NCBI GenBank assembly: GCA_003665825.1
Contig: QPFY01000007.1
Span: forward strand, 992,001-1,056,000
DNA length: 64,000 nucleotides
Direction: 5' to 3'
Source of the DNA: Microbotryum silenes-acaulis
Lineage: Eukaryota > Basidiomycota > Microbotryomycetes > Microbotryales > Microbotryaceae
Both the position numbers and the translations under genes were made by a program. Position 1 is the stretch's first letter. Each line of letters begins with the position of its first letter. Below the pieces are notes generated by a model. The model did not search any database. It was not told the origin of the DNA and worked only from the letters and a program-made list of their open reading frames with translations. Shown here in pieces: positions 21,414 to 32,392 of this stretch.

Positions 21414-23764
21414 AAGCCGAGTCTCCTGAGCAGTGAAACTGTGCTTGCCATCGTGCCAGTCGAAAAGCAGAGGGTCGGGTCGGTGCCAGGAACGATGGGT
21501 GATGTGGTCAATATGTACAGCCTGCTATCCAATTCGTTCAGTCAGCTTCAGAAACAACGGTCGGAGCAGGTCGACGCTATCCCCGAAAACCGTTTCGAGC
21601 GTCAACTGGGTAGAGTAGATTGGGTTGCATCACCTTGTTTTCATCTGCAGTGCCAATCCTGCTCAAATCGATCCAATCTTTCTTTCTCACCGAGCGCAGT
21701 GCATTCAACTCCTCCCGCCGAGCCGATCCCAGTTTGCGCCCTTTCGCACTCTCGGCTGAGCGACTCGTCACACCAAACCATTCACATTAAATGCACGGTA
21801 CCGCTTTGTCGTCCCGCCCTTTCAGGACGAGCCGCTTTGGCGAATCTGACCTCGTCTCCCCAAACTCATACCGCCGGTGACTGGACATGGCGAGGTAATC
21901 GAGTCATCGACCCAAGGGAGCATCAAATGACAGCATCTTGTGTAACTACCAGGCACAGTTTCAATCCTATGAACCCATTCGATGGGTTCCCCACCCTCCC
22001 CCGGCTGCATTCAGCAAGCACTGCACGCCAACGCTTCACTCTTGACGCTTGCAGCCCCCACCCCCACTCGGTGCGAGTCGCCGTCGCTGGCAGCCGTCCG
22101 GACTCTTTCGATCCTGCGCACGTGTGCATACCTGTGCATGCTTGTGCACATCGGTGCATAAGCATGCTTACTCATTCCTCTCTCATCCAATTTCCACTCG
22201 ACGGGGTGTGGGGATGGGCGACGGTCTCGGTGAGGTGATGGATGATATGGAGTTTGGGGACTTGCGGAGATTGCTGGCGAGATGGAGATGGTAGGTAGCC
22301 AAAGAGAGAGAGAGAAGGTATGTAGTTGTGTTTGCTTGTGCTTGCATCACTTGCGGGAAGATGATCGAGATGGGTCCCGCGCTGTGGGGAGCCGAGGGTC
22401 TCTCGCACGATGTCTGGCCGAAGCGGCATGCTTGAGAGCATGGCTCCTGCGCATGCGTTTCGAGACACAATATTAACATTCGTGTCCGATAATGGATCGA
22501 ATGGGAGATCTGTGAATGAGGAAATCTGTTCGAATGCAGCCAAGCGCGATTCTCCGGCGAGAATCAGTCCCTGCTACATTCATCAGCAACCACATTTACC
22601 TGTACCGGTCGATCAACGACTCAAACTCTGACCCCTTTTGAAGTATGACGTCTTATTCTGTTTCTATGCGTCGGGGCAAGCGGTGTGGGACATGTGCCAT
22701 GGGGAAGAGCGACCGAACGCAGGAAGCACGCTCGAGTCCGAGCAACCTGAGAACACTCGATAGGGGCCTGGGCTTAACCTGAGTCGGCTGAGTCAGGACA
22801 AAAAAGCCCATGTCAGACGCCCATGTGGAATAAGGCCCTTTTCTGACTTTTTGTCCAGATTTTACACCCTCTTTTGGCCCCAAAATGTCAAATTCTCACA
22901 TGTGCCTCGAAACATTATCAAAAGTCACTCGAAAGTCATTGAAGGCGCGCGTCGATTCGGCCGGTGTCGCGTGTGTCCAGGCATCAAATCCCAAATCCCA
23001 TGTATTGACCCCTTGAAATCTCGTGAGCGTATAACCGGCAACCGTCGTTTTCCTCCCGCCACGCAGAGATCATCTACTATGCCTCGAGCGATGAAGTTTT
23101 GCGTAGTAAACTGAAAGAGCCCTCCGTATTCCGCCCCCACCCCTCTTTTGTGCTCCTCCGGTATCCGCTCAAAACCCCTGTATCAATATGGATGCAGCCT
23201 AGTGATTGAACAGATTACTTCCTCGAGAGAATCAGGGCCTCGATGAGAGTGGATCGCATGGCACCGTCACGTGAAGATCGCGTTAAGTTCAGTCTCGGGG
23301 TCGCAGGCGTCGCGGCTGTCGGTCACTCGTCGACTCGACCTCTCGGTCATAACGCATCGCTCTCGCTCTTGCTGTGTCGGGGCAAGCGAGCCACCCAGAC
23401 CCACTTGCACTGCAGTGCCAAGTAGCTACTAGGGAACGGGTGGGTTTTCACTGATTTATTTATCGGCTACCGCGCCGTCGAATCGCCGCGCGGCCCGTAA
23501 TTTCGGTGCCGAGTCCTCCCAGCGCATCTGAGACACCCTGCAGCTCGTTCCTCCGAGTCGCGGGATCCAAACGCTCCAAATATCACTCCCGGGCGAGGAA
23601 TGAGGTGCAGGAGGGTGAACGCCCTCCGGTCCCGACAGAATGTCTTCTCATTCCTTCCTTCCTATACCATCTCCATCGTTCGGATAGTTCTTAGCCGCCT
23701 CAATTTTACACCGGGCGCACTCGCCTCTCTCGGACCTCCCCCCACACGATCTAGCCAAGTCAAA
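21414..23764. other. Region downstream of the Fanzor-type gene, no gene recognised
   Basis: The first few hundred bases after the stop would hold any guide (omega-type) RNA and the element's right end, but I find no clear terminal repeat. A cluster of TGTGCAT/GTGCACA/GCATGC motifs lies at 22123-22166. Remaining ORFs lack protein-like composition. Confidence 0.4.
22123..22166. repeat. Cluster of TGTGCAT / GCATGC short dyads
   Basis: Within about 45 bp the motif (T)GTGCA occurs four times in direct orientation, mixed with palindromes GCATGC and GTGCAC. Could be a simple-sequence relic or a multi-site regulatory element. Confidence 0.6.
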
Positions 23765-23908
23765 ATGGTCCTCGCTCGCTCCGGCCTCCTCGCCGCGACC
23801 TTGCTCGTCCTCCAATCGACCCTCTCGATCGCCGCTCCCGTCTTGGACAAGGCTATCCATGAGCTCGAAAAGCGCATCGCTTGCCACATGAGGTCTGACA
23901 CCGCCTGA
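23765..23908 (+). CDS. Small putative secreted protein, possibly spliced or truncated
   Basis: ATG at 23765 in good context (TCAAAATGG). The first 21 residues form a signal peptide (MVLARSGLLAATLLVLQSTL, then SIAAP), followed by HELEKR, a potential Kex2 site, and IACHMRSDTA before the stop. The unspliced product is only 47 residues. A GT at the end of CACATGAG and an acceptor (TTTTCCAACAG, about 23995) could link to a segment reading CAAEIHQNGL, giving a longer Cys-containing protein. The exact structure is undecided and it may be a remnant. Confidence 0.45.
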   Translation: MVLARSGLLAATLLVLQSTLSIAAPVLDKAIHELEKRIACHMRSDTA

Positions 23909-25214
23909 ACCAGCATCTCATAGGTAATACAGCATGATATCAGACGCTCTCGTTCAGTTTTCATACAGAATTCTGTCGAAAATCTTTTCCAACAGGCTGT
24001 GCCGCTGAGATCCACCAGAATGGTCTAAATTCCCTCCGAACCGCTTTGATCCGGTCTGAAATGGGTCTGAGGGGGTCTGAGGTGTCACAGTTAGTGGTTA
24101 AGAGTCTGAAGAGTTTCGATTCTGATTAGGTTTGATCTCCTGATTCTATTTCTGATATGCTAAACGGAAGATATTCTTGCTTCATAAATCTTGCCCTGGC
24201 CTTACAAATAATTAGCTTGTTAGTATGTTTAGTGCGCCTGGGTGACACTTCACTTCTTAGTCTCTTCTCCGTTCGCTCTCGCAACGGTTCTGACCGAAGT
24301 GTCATTCAGTGCGAGATACATAGCGTCCCAAATCTATCATAGGTCTGCCGATTTGGTACCCGTTTCTGGCTATGCAAACCGGCGAAAGATGAGACAGTTC
24401 CCTGTCGGCGAGAAAGGGTCTGGACTCAGGACTGTCGTGGACAGTGTCCACGAATGCTTGGTATTGTATTGCAAGGCCCCCTGCAGCGTATGATAGGAGC
24501 TTACAGCGCCAGGGACGCTCGAGGACTCTATTCCGATTTCCAAAACTAGTAAAAGAGTACGTACCACTCGATAAAGCGATGTGATACCTCAGGGCTCGGG
24601 ATCGGGGTGATGGGGGGTGCCGTGACCCGTGGGTGCGTGGAGCGGTAGCCTGCGAGCCTCAGGTGCCTACCTAGTACCTACGACTAGGTAGAGTGCGCCG
24701 AACAAGACGTGGGTCGAGTCCTGTTCCTGTGGCTATGGCGCACTGCCAGAAATTCGATAGGTACCGAGACTTGATTCGTCAACATCGTATGCAGTGCCCG
24801 ACTAGCAGAACAGCCGGGCCTAGTCCCCGAGGAAAAGCCGCTTGGAAAGGTCAGGTGACCGGGTTTTGGGATCGGATGCGAGCGTTGTGGGGCCATGTAT
24901 CGGTAGAGGGGGAGTTTGATGGTATGTTCATGGGTGTTGATATGCACCGTACATGGTTCGCGGGGGTTCATCGTACTCTTTGCTTACGGGGAAGCATTAT
25001 GGCGACGGTTCTCATGGCTAGCAGTCCGGTTTTGGGTCTCTTTCTCTCCCTCTCTCCTTCTTCACCCTGCTCTTGTATCGAGGCAGTGTAAACCATCGTC
25101 TTAAGAGCTCAAACTCGTAAGAGAGTTCTCATTTTGATTTGAAAGAAGTAGTGCCCTGCGATCGCAGATCCAAACCCCTTTAACCCTCTTCCCCAGCCAC
25201 AGACTCCGCGTCAA

Positions 25215-25236
25215 CCCCCCCCCCCCCCCCCCCCCC
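25215..25236 (+). repeat. C22 homopolymer
   Basis: Uninterrupted run of 22 C (G on the minus strand). Such a tract can form i-motif or G-quadruplex-like structure and is prone to length error. Confidence 0.9.
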
Positions 25237-25482
25237 TTTTTCACTCCTCTTTGCCCCGCTCCCCCGCCTACTCGCTCCTCCCACCTGCTGAGGGGTGCAC
25301 TACAGTCTTGAGGCAATAGTCACACAATATGATGATGTGATGATCTGTGTTCTGAATAGCACCCTATAACTCGTGCAAAGCGTACGTGAAGAAGACGAAG
25401 AAAACGTGCCTAGGGATCGAATCATGAGGCGACGAGGCTATCAACCAGAAAAGAACATCGATGTGCGATTAGAGTGTCATCA

Positions 25483-25506
25483 GGGGGGGGGGGGGAGGGG
25501 GGGGGG
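25483..25506 (+). repeat. G13-A-G10 homopolymer tract
   Basis: G run with a single A at 25496, lying in inverted relation to the C tract about 250 bp upstream. Confidence 0.9.
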
Positions 25507-25538
25507 AGAACGGAACGAGGAAGCAAGCGAGAGTGAGC

Positions 25539-25604
25539 GCCAGGAGTAAGCCAGGAGTAAGCCAGGAGTAAGCCAGGAGTAAGCCAGGAGTAAGCCAGGA
25601 GCAA
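25539..25604. repeat. 11-bp minisatellite, six units
   Basis: Six tandem copies of GCCAGGAGTAA, the last with one change (GCCAGGAGCAA). On the minus strand three units encode an 11-residue period (LLLAYSWLTPG), continuing the open frame of the gene beginning at 26389. A short-spacer tandem array, not a CRISPR. Confidence 0.95.
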
Positions 25605-25609
25605 GACAG

Positions 25610-26389
25610 GACGTCGAGCTCAACCGATCGACATGGCGTCGCTGACCGTCTCGGTTGACTCGGGTGCTTGCCGCGATCAGGGGGTCGGCTTCGTGAGCCG
25701 AGATGATGACGGTGACCTCCGAGGACAGGTCCAAGACCGTCGAAGACGTGTCCCGCTAAGGTCGGCTCGCCTTGACCGCCGAAGTCGGTGAGCCATTCGG
25801 TCATGGGGTCGGTGTTCCGGTCGGATCTTCTCCTTCGAAAATTGTCGGGAGAAACTTGAGGAGAGCGCCGGACGCCGTTGCCGTTGTCTTTCGACGTGTG
25901 GGTACGGGCCTTCAGGGCCGGAAGAGCCGAAGCGTGGTTGAACACGATCACGAGGTGGATTCTTCCGGCCGTCGCCGCGACGATGCGATCCGCCTCTGCA
26001 CGAACCGAGCCGATGAATTGTTGTGCTTGCTTGCGGTACGAGGTGCCGCTCCGAGTGGCCGAGAACCACTCGGAGGAGAACAGCGTCGAGCCGTCGAGAA
26101 TCACGACTAGTAGTGAGTCGGATGTGTGCGTGTGTGTGCGTGTGTGTGCGTGTGTGTGTGTGTGTGAGGGGGAGAGAGAGAGAGAGGGTGTTGATCGGTG
26201 GGTGGAGCATTGAACGAGCATCGACGTGAGCTAATCGAGTCAATGAGCGACGGTGGGTTCGGACTCACCATCGACGGTGCCTACCAGCGAAACCAACGCC
26301 TGTCGCACGTCTTGATGCTGACCCAAAAGGGCTTCCGGAACGGTGAGGAGTTCCTGGTCGAGCAGTTTGTGTGCGTGTGCGATTGTCAT
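25610..26389 (-). CDS. Hypothetical protein, possible PIN/NYN-like N-terminal domain; 3' end unclear
   Basis: Starts at ATG 26389 (MTIAHAHKLLDQELLTVPEA, LLGQHQDVRQALVSL). Exon 1 is 26269-26389. After a 162-bp intron (26107-26268, GTGAGT...CTACTAG) it continues VVILDGSTLFSSEWFSATRS, KQAQQFIGSVRAEADRIVAA and GRIHLVIVFNHASALPALKA. A second intron probably begins here, then DPMTEWLTDFGGQGEPTLAG. The DG(S/D)...F beginning and the helix-strand pattern recall the N-terminal domain of fungal CCCH-finger proteins, but no CCCH motif follows. The open frame runs into the 11-bp minisatellite, so the C-terminus may be lost or expanded. Function is unassigned. Confidence 0.45.
26126..26167 (+). repeat. GT/GC dinucleotide microsatellite within an intron
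   Basis: Mostly (GT)n with periodic GC, about 42 bp. Read on the minus strand it is a CA-rich tract within intron 1 of the gene starting at 26389. Confidence 0.9.
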
Positions 26390-28341
26390 GGTTGGTGAGA
26401 GATCGAAAGATGAGGGAGTGAGAGGGTAGTACCTAAGGTGTTCGTCGCGTCAGACGTGAACAAGTTGCGCGTGACGGGGACCGGCGCGCTCCTGGCTCAT
26501 CAGCTCGATCTTCTGACCCCTCAAAATGATTCCGAGCCATGGACGGGCAACACAAGTAATGGGTCGTTCGGACTCAGAGTAGTACGAGCAGATGCGTTAA
26601 AATACGAGTGTCATTTTGCAACCATCAAGAACACTGCTTTGTTCATTGTTGCTGCTACAAATCAGGTCGACTTGGTGACCTCGGGTGACCGAGGGGTCTC
26701 CTTTTTCGGAAGACCGCAGCACCGAGGGAGCTGCGATGCCGAGCAGCGGCGGCGGCGCGGGCTAGCGTCATTGGCACGGATGAAGCAAGCTCGTAGAGCT
26801 TGATCTCGAATCGCTTGATAAGCGCCAAGCCTGGCCTCAGGGCGAGTATAAAAGCGCCCCTCCCCCTCACCTCTCTCTCTCTCCTTCCTTCTTCTTCGTT
26901 GATGAGTACCTCTCACATGGCTCCTCCACCACTGGGCCGTAACCGACTAGCGCATCGACGCAGCACCGAGGCGGTAGGTGGTGGAAGTCGGCAGTAGTGT
27001 ACCATCAGCCACCGTGAGTTCACCCCTCCCACTCGTTGCAAGTACCACCGTCGCTGACTTGGGCCACTACCCTCCTCTCGTCTTGACTCGGCTCGTGACC
27101 AGCCTCCGATCGCACGCTCTTGATCGAAGAGGGGCCCACGGCAGTCCTGGTCGTCTTGCGAGGTAAAAAGTTTGGGAGAGGTTTCTGGTTGTCACTGTAT
27201 CGGGTCAGTCCCGCTTGTGGCCACCTCCGAGCATGCACCGCCACCGCCACCGCAGCTGCCATCATCGGCCGGACCTGATTTCGTACGACGGGCTTGGGCT
27301 GACCTTGCTCTCACCTTCACCTTCGTATACCCGTTAATCTTCATCCACCTTCACACCACATCACACCATCCCCACCTCCATCACCATCCTCACCTCCACA
27401 TCCGATTCTCGTCTTCACCCTTTACCCTTCACCCCATCGCCATCACGTTCGCTTCCACCTCGAATCACCTCCACCTTGATCCCTTGCCTTCACCTCTACG
27501 TCTGTTCCTCCCCATTGCACCTCCACCTTTGACTTACCCTCATTTCATGCGTGACCTTGATCTTGACCGTCAACCTCGCCTTCACCGCACCGTCAACCTC
27601 TTGCTTACGTCATCCACCTCCACCTCCACCTTTGCCTCCACCTCGGGATTTGGCGTCACAGGGAGTTTCCTTGTCCGCCAATCGGCAGTGCAAGACGTCA
27701 TGACGGGTATCAATGATGAATCAACAACTTTGTCCACAAAAAGTGAGTTTTATGCCCACCAAATGTGACTACCTACTAGTAGTTCCCTCTGCTCGAACGT
27801 GATGTTGCGAGCTGCTGCTAACATGCATGGTCACCCGCTGCCAACAGCTGCTTCAACTGGCAATGCGGCGGGACAGGTCAGACTCGAGGATGGGGATGAT
27901 GGAGAGGAAGTGGGGATGTGTGGCGATTCGCCGTGTTTGCTTTTTTAGTCTTTTTCTCACGTGCATGTATCAGGCCGCGTTGCACAGCGATTCCGACTGG
28001 TGTCCTCTTCTTTGTTTTCTCATAGTTTGGGTAGAACAGAGTCCGAGGATTAACCGTACTGGAATGTCGACTCATGTGCTCCTTCTCGTTGTCTCCTTTT
28101 CTCCGTCTTGTCTTACCTCCATTTTGACCTGCCTTTCCACACCTTAGCTCTCTCCCTTTTTCTGGGCTGGGTCCGTGCGCCTGACAGAGGCGGCTGGCCC
28201 AGCCGCGCGCTTGCCAGAGCCAACTGGCTCCGCGCTTCTCTCTCTCCTGCTCAAGCAACTTCTTGGTCTGGTCTCCTTGGTCCGTCGATCAGAGCTTTAC
28301 CACCGCTTGAGCAGGCGTCACATCTCTCAGACAGCACCATC
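26390..28341. other. Region with a promoter-like site but no firm gene
   Basis: A strong TATA and CT tract precede a short ORF at 26902 (MSTSHMAPPPLGRNRLAHRR), listed with the TATA entry. 27300-27660 is CCT/CAC-rich simple sequence. The last 200 bp before 28342 are the leader of the inhibitor gene. No longer coding structure could be assembled. Confidence 0.4.
26847..26854 (+). promoter_or_regulatory. TATA box (TATAAAAG)
   Basis: TATAAAAG is followed by a CT-rich initiator-like tract (26857-26897) and an ATG at 26902, 55 bp downstream. The ORF from that ATG runs 24 codons to a donor-like GCGGTAGGT. The site looks like a real core promoter, but the transcript it drives could not be assembled. 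Confidence 0.5.
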
Positions 28342-28990
28342 ATGAATGCTTACATCGTCAGTACCTGATTCATGATTGGACTGAGTACCTACACCATGTA
28401 TGCTAACCCCCCCACCTCTTCTGCCCTTGCTCATCACTCATCCACACCGCCCGACCCGAATCAATCGAATCGACCAACCGTCGTCATCGTCGTCATCGGA
28501 CCAACGCTCCCTCCGAATTTGGGATTACGCCCAACAGGTCGCCTTCAAGAAACCGGAAGATCACCCTACCGCGACTGACGATCATATTTCCGAATTGTCC
28601 AAGAGGGTCGAACAACAAGGTGGAGAGTCAGTCTTCTTCACTAGGCGATGCTACATCTCCAATGAACCAATCGAGTCGGGGGGGCGGAGCCCCACTTGCT
28701 CACCAGGTCCTTGGAGCGAGCGCCCATGTTCGGGTCCGAACGGAGCGCTCATTCTTTATTCGAGTTGGTTCGTTTTCAGGATCAAGCACGTGTACAGTTC
28801 AAGAACGATGCGAGGTTTCGCCGCGACGATGCCCGATGCGCTCAAGGACGAGTTCGAGGCCAATCCTGCGATCAAGTAAGTGCTCAAGTTCGATCGAGGG
28901 ATCGATCTCGATCCGCACCGATGGCTGATCTCGTCGTTCGAACCGTCTTCTAGGTACGTCGAGCCCGATGGTCCTGTTACGACGCAGTAG
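28342..28990 (+). CDS. PBI2: Inhibitor I9-type protein (Pbi2/proteinase B inhibitor-like)
   Basis: Four exons 28342-28356, 28538-28626, 28780-28875 and 28954-28990 give exactly 79 codons. The protein starts MNAYIVAFKKPEDHPTA, continues ISELSKRVEQQGGEIKHVYS and MRGFAATMPDALKDEFEANP, and ends AIKYVEPDGPVTTQ. This is the stand-alone propeptide/I9 fold of cytosolic subtilisin inhibitors (yeast Pbi2/LMA1 component, Pleurotus POIA1): YIV.F start, helix, GGE...Y, M+GFAA and a Y-V-E-x-D-G end. It has no signal peptide, so cytosolic or vacuolar action on proteinase B-like proteases is expected. The first exon is only 15 nt; the 153-bp second intron is long for this window. Confidence 0.9.
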
Positions 28991-29210
28991 ATGTACCCGT
29001 ACACCAACCCGCGCGGTTGCTTTTCAAGGTTTGTTGTGCAATATGAGTTGATTTACACGATCCTCGAGGTTCAAAGAGCGTCGGAGAGTTCGTGTGGGAC
29101 TGGTATCTCGGGTCACGTTTCCATCTAGATAGGTGATTCAAAGACAATGTTCCAAGACTCAAAACTTCCAAGTTGAACAAAGACAACGACTACTCGAGCA
29201 CGCCCTAGAC

Positions 29211-31491
29211 TCAAAGCTGGACGTAATTACTGCATGAAAGACCAGATCGTCGGATCGGGGATGTGTCAGCCATCTCTCCTCTCTTCGTATGCCAAGACCA
29301 AGAAATTCGACTTACCCAGGAAAGACACCTTGCTGTCCATGGACCTTACCCGTCCACCAATCCTCCGTGCTCGCGGTCTTGGTCACCAACTCGATACGAT
29401 CCCCAGCACTGAACGAAAGATCCCCTTCGGCCTATGATCGTTCAATCCTCTCCTCACTCGAGTCAGCGATCACGATCTCGGAGTGAGCTCTGTCCAAATG
29501 TCTAGGAAATGAACTGACCGTAGCTGCATAATCATACAATGCTGTAACATAAGTGACCGCCGGTCCACCCGGTCTCTTCGGCGCAGGTGGTGGAGGCGCG
29601 GCCCTTTTACCCGCTACGACGCTACTCGCTCCGGCGGTATAAGGCGGAGCAGGATCCTCGGCCGCCGCACTGGGTGTACCGTACGATCCGGCTCGAACGG
29701 GTGGCTTGGAAGTGTAGGACGATGGCGCGACGGATCCGGTTCGGGATGTGCGTGAGTAAGTCGAGGCGGTATCGGATCCCGAGGTTTCTCGGTGTTGTTG
29801 CATCATGCGAGCTGTAGGGCGGGGAATATACTTCAGCTCTCATGAGCTCGAGAACGCCAGAAGCAAATTTCTCTACGCACCGCTTCCCACGTAGCGCTTG
29901 GTGATGGTCAGTGCTTCAAGTCGTTCGAAGGCGTCACCAAGTCGCTCGTAGTGCATCGACTCGATGCCCTGGATCGACATGTCGCCGTAGTGTTGCGAGC
30001 CCCAGGATTGCATCTTGTCCAGCATCGTATCTGTGAGGCGGTCGCAAGGCTGACAGATGAGTCTAGGCTCGTTCGCTGTATGCGGCAATTCGACTCACAG
30101 AGGATGCCGACTTTGATAAAGTAGAACGTCTGGAAGATGGGCGAGATGAACGCCGTCGTGAGCCTCAAAAAGTGAGGGATATCATTCTTGAGCATGCTAT
30201 GTAAGCAGAAAATGAAAAGGTAGAGCTCGCGGATGAGCGTGGTTCGGCCGTCTGCGGCAGCGCTCCCCTTGCTCACCCGTTGTAGTGCTCGTATTCCTGA
30301 GTGGCTTGCTCGAGGTCTTGTTCGAGCTTGAACAGGTTCTTCTCGTCCGAAAGTGACTTTTCCTTCTTGTCGGACAGCTTCTTGTACGAGTTGTTGAAGC
30401 GGTCATAGTCGACGAGCTAGTGCATCGAGTTGCCGGTCCAAGGGTCAGATCCTTTGTTCAAACAGCTGTACCTACCCTCGACTGGGCCAACGCACCTTGT
30501 GTTCTCGCTTCGTAACGGTCTTGCGGATCTTCTTGAGCAAGTCCTGGTACTCCCTCAGGGGTGCGATCACCCTCGAGTCGATCAACTCGAGTTCAGGCTG
30601 GATCGTGTCCCTCAGTTCGGCCATGAGCTCTTGGTAGCTCGAGATGTTGCGCAGGGTCGTGGCGGCTTCGGGGTGCTTGACCGTCAGGGAGGCTTCGTCG
30701 TTGATGGGTTGGAACAAGGTCGCGAATGCGGTGGCAAACCCGGCTCCGGAGGTGAGCATGACTGATCCACGGGGGTGATGGTGGGGGGGATGAGGACGAG
30801 GGTCAGCGAGATGAACATCGTGTGTGAGGACTCGGTGCGACGCAGAACTAACTCGAGATGTTGTCCCGGAACGTAGTGGTGTCCTTCAATATCTTGGCCG
30901 TGTATTCTATGCGAGAGCAAGTCGGTGGATGTCAGCGGTTGAGTCGGCGCTGCTATCCAGCTCCAGCTCCAACTCGGGCTCGGGCTCGGGCTCGGCTGCA
31001 CCACCTGCAAGTGAGACTTACCCTCGAGACCAGTGAACTTGCGCACGATCTCGTCCGTTTCAGCATCGGATGATTCTGTGAGAGTGATTAGAAAGAGTCA
31101 ACAGGGCGTGTTTGGTGAGATGAGGCGGACGGGAAACCCCACGGAGGGGCCGCCCAAAGGAAAGCTCGGAGCGTCATCGACGACCACGCCCGGCGCTGAC
31201 CTCCCAGCCTGCGGTCCATCACGACTTACTCGTCGTCATGCCCACCTTGGAGGTGAGCAGGTGGGGAGCTATATCATGTCGAGCCGGACAGTGATCGTGG
31301 GGGTTGAGACCGGTGGTAGTTGGTGGTGAGCGAGTGGTGGACAGGCGCAGGCGGTGAAGGGGGGGGTGTGACGGGTGACGCCGCAGGGAATGTGAAGCGT
31401 GTATCAGCAGCGGCTTAGTCACGAAGTACTGGCAAGTACGTCACATTCGAGACGACCTACCTCGCTTGATCGACTTGAGTGCGCCCTTCAT
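29211..31491 (-). CDS. RVS167: BAR-SH3 protein, Rvs167/Hob1 (amphiphysin-like)
   Basis: Membrane-curving scaffold for actin-dependent endocytosis. Start ATG 31491 (MKGALKSIKR, then intron). The BAR domain spans the next exons: IVRKFTGLE, ILKDTTTFRDNIS, GAGFATAFATLFQPINDEAS, YQELMAELRDTIQPELELID, REYQDLLKKIRKTVTKREHK, LVDYDRFNNSYKKLSDKKEK, LEQDLEQATQEYEHYN, DIPHFLRLTTAFISPIFQTF and LDKMQSWGSQHYGDMSIQGI. A Ser/Pro-rich linker (APPPPAPKRPGGP) follows. The C-terminal SH3 is VTYVTALYDYAA, EGDLSFSAGDRIELVT, TEDWWTGKVHGQQGVFPGNY and VQL, closed by TGA at 29211-29213. The last intron (GTAAGT...ATGCAG) restores GNYVQL exactly. Family architecture is complete. Confidence 0.92.
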
Positions 31492-32392
31492 GCTGCTGTC
31501 GCGAGTGTGTGGTGGTGGTACGTTGGAGAGGAGCGCAGCCGGACGGGACAGCCCGCGCCAAGCATCCGCACGGACCTCCATCTCGGGCCATACTCGGCGG
31601 CGACGGCGACCGACGTACGACAGAGTTGGGGTTTTCACATGGGGAACGAATTTCTCATAGCTCCTATTCCGTTGTCGACACCAATTGGAAGTGAATGCTC
31701 TTCTCGGGCGAGAAGCGTCACTGAACAAGCACATGCAGATATTGCCTCACAATCCGGAAGTGGAGAAGGTGACGGTCTCGGTCCTCAATCGAGGGTTGAG
31801 GTCACGCGCGCTAAGTCTTGCAGCAAGAACCGAAAAATACCGTCGACAAAAAGCATTGCGGTCCACTGTGATCCGGCAGATTGCGACATGGAACACCCGG
31901 TTGTAGAAGCTCACGCAAGGCGGCGGTGGGGGGCGAACGAGCAAGAATGACGTCCGACGGGTGCCAGCTCGTGCAGTCGCGTCGTGTCTCGCTGAGGCAC
32001 GAAAGAGTAGTAGAGCCAACTTTAACGTTGAAGGTTGAACATTGATGCAGCACACCAGACCGGAGACTGGCTTCGGTACCGAAAGCTCGCTTCGACGTCA
32101 ACTTAAAGGCTTCGACAAACTCGGATCGACGAATGGACCCGAACGATCCTTCTGGCGCCGGGAGACTTTTCGGATACCAAGTCCCAATCGAGGCGGCCTT
32201 ATACACTGTGCCAACTAAACTTTTCCATGCACTGCACCAAAAAAGCTGTGTCCTAACTCTCCTGCTCCGAAACCCCTGTTTCACGGGGTTCTTTCCGCTC
32301 GGCCATCCGAGTCGTTCCTCCGGTCCGTAGTACTTATGTCGGCATCAGCTTCCTCCACCCATATTATTCTTTATGCTCCCCATTCAACATCC
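31492..32392. other. Intergenic, nothing recognised
   Basis: ORFs on both strands lack protein-like composition. It is the upstream region of the BAR-SH3 gene and the downstream region of the gene at 32393. Confidence 0.5.

Larger units (their letters stand above)
23909..25538. other. Gene-poor stretch
   Basis: Contains GGTCTGA-type short repeats (about 24050-24085), a CCTACCTAGTACCTACGACTAGGTAG-like imperfect palindrome (about 24665-24690) and long C and G homopolymers listed separately. No ORF here looks coding. Confidence 0.4.

Noticed and set aside
25539..25604. Tandem repeats as a CRISPR array
   Set aside because: Units are 11 bp and directly adjacent with no spacers, in a eukaryotic genome; a minisatellite explains them.
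31811..32284. 157-residue minus-strand ORF between the BAR-SH3 gene and 32393
   Set aside because: Composition is not protein-like, no splice context and no recognisable motif.
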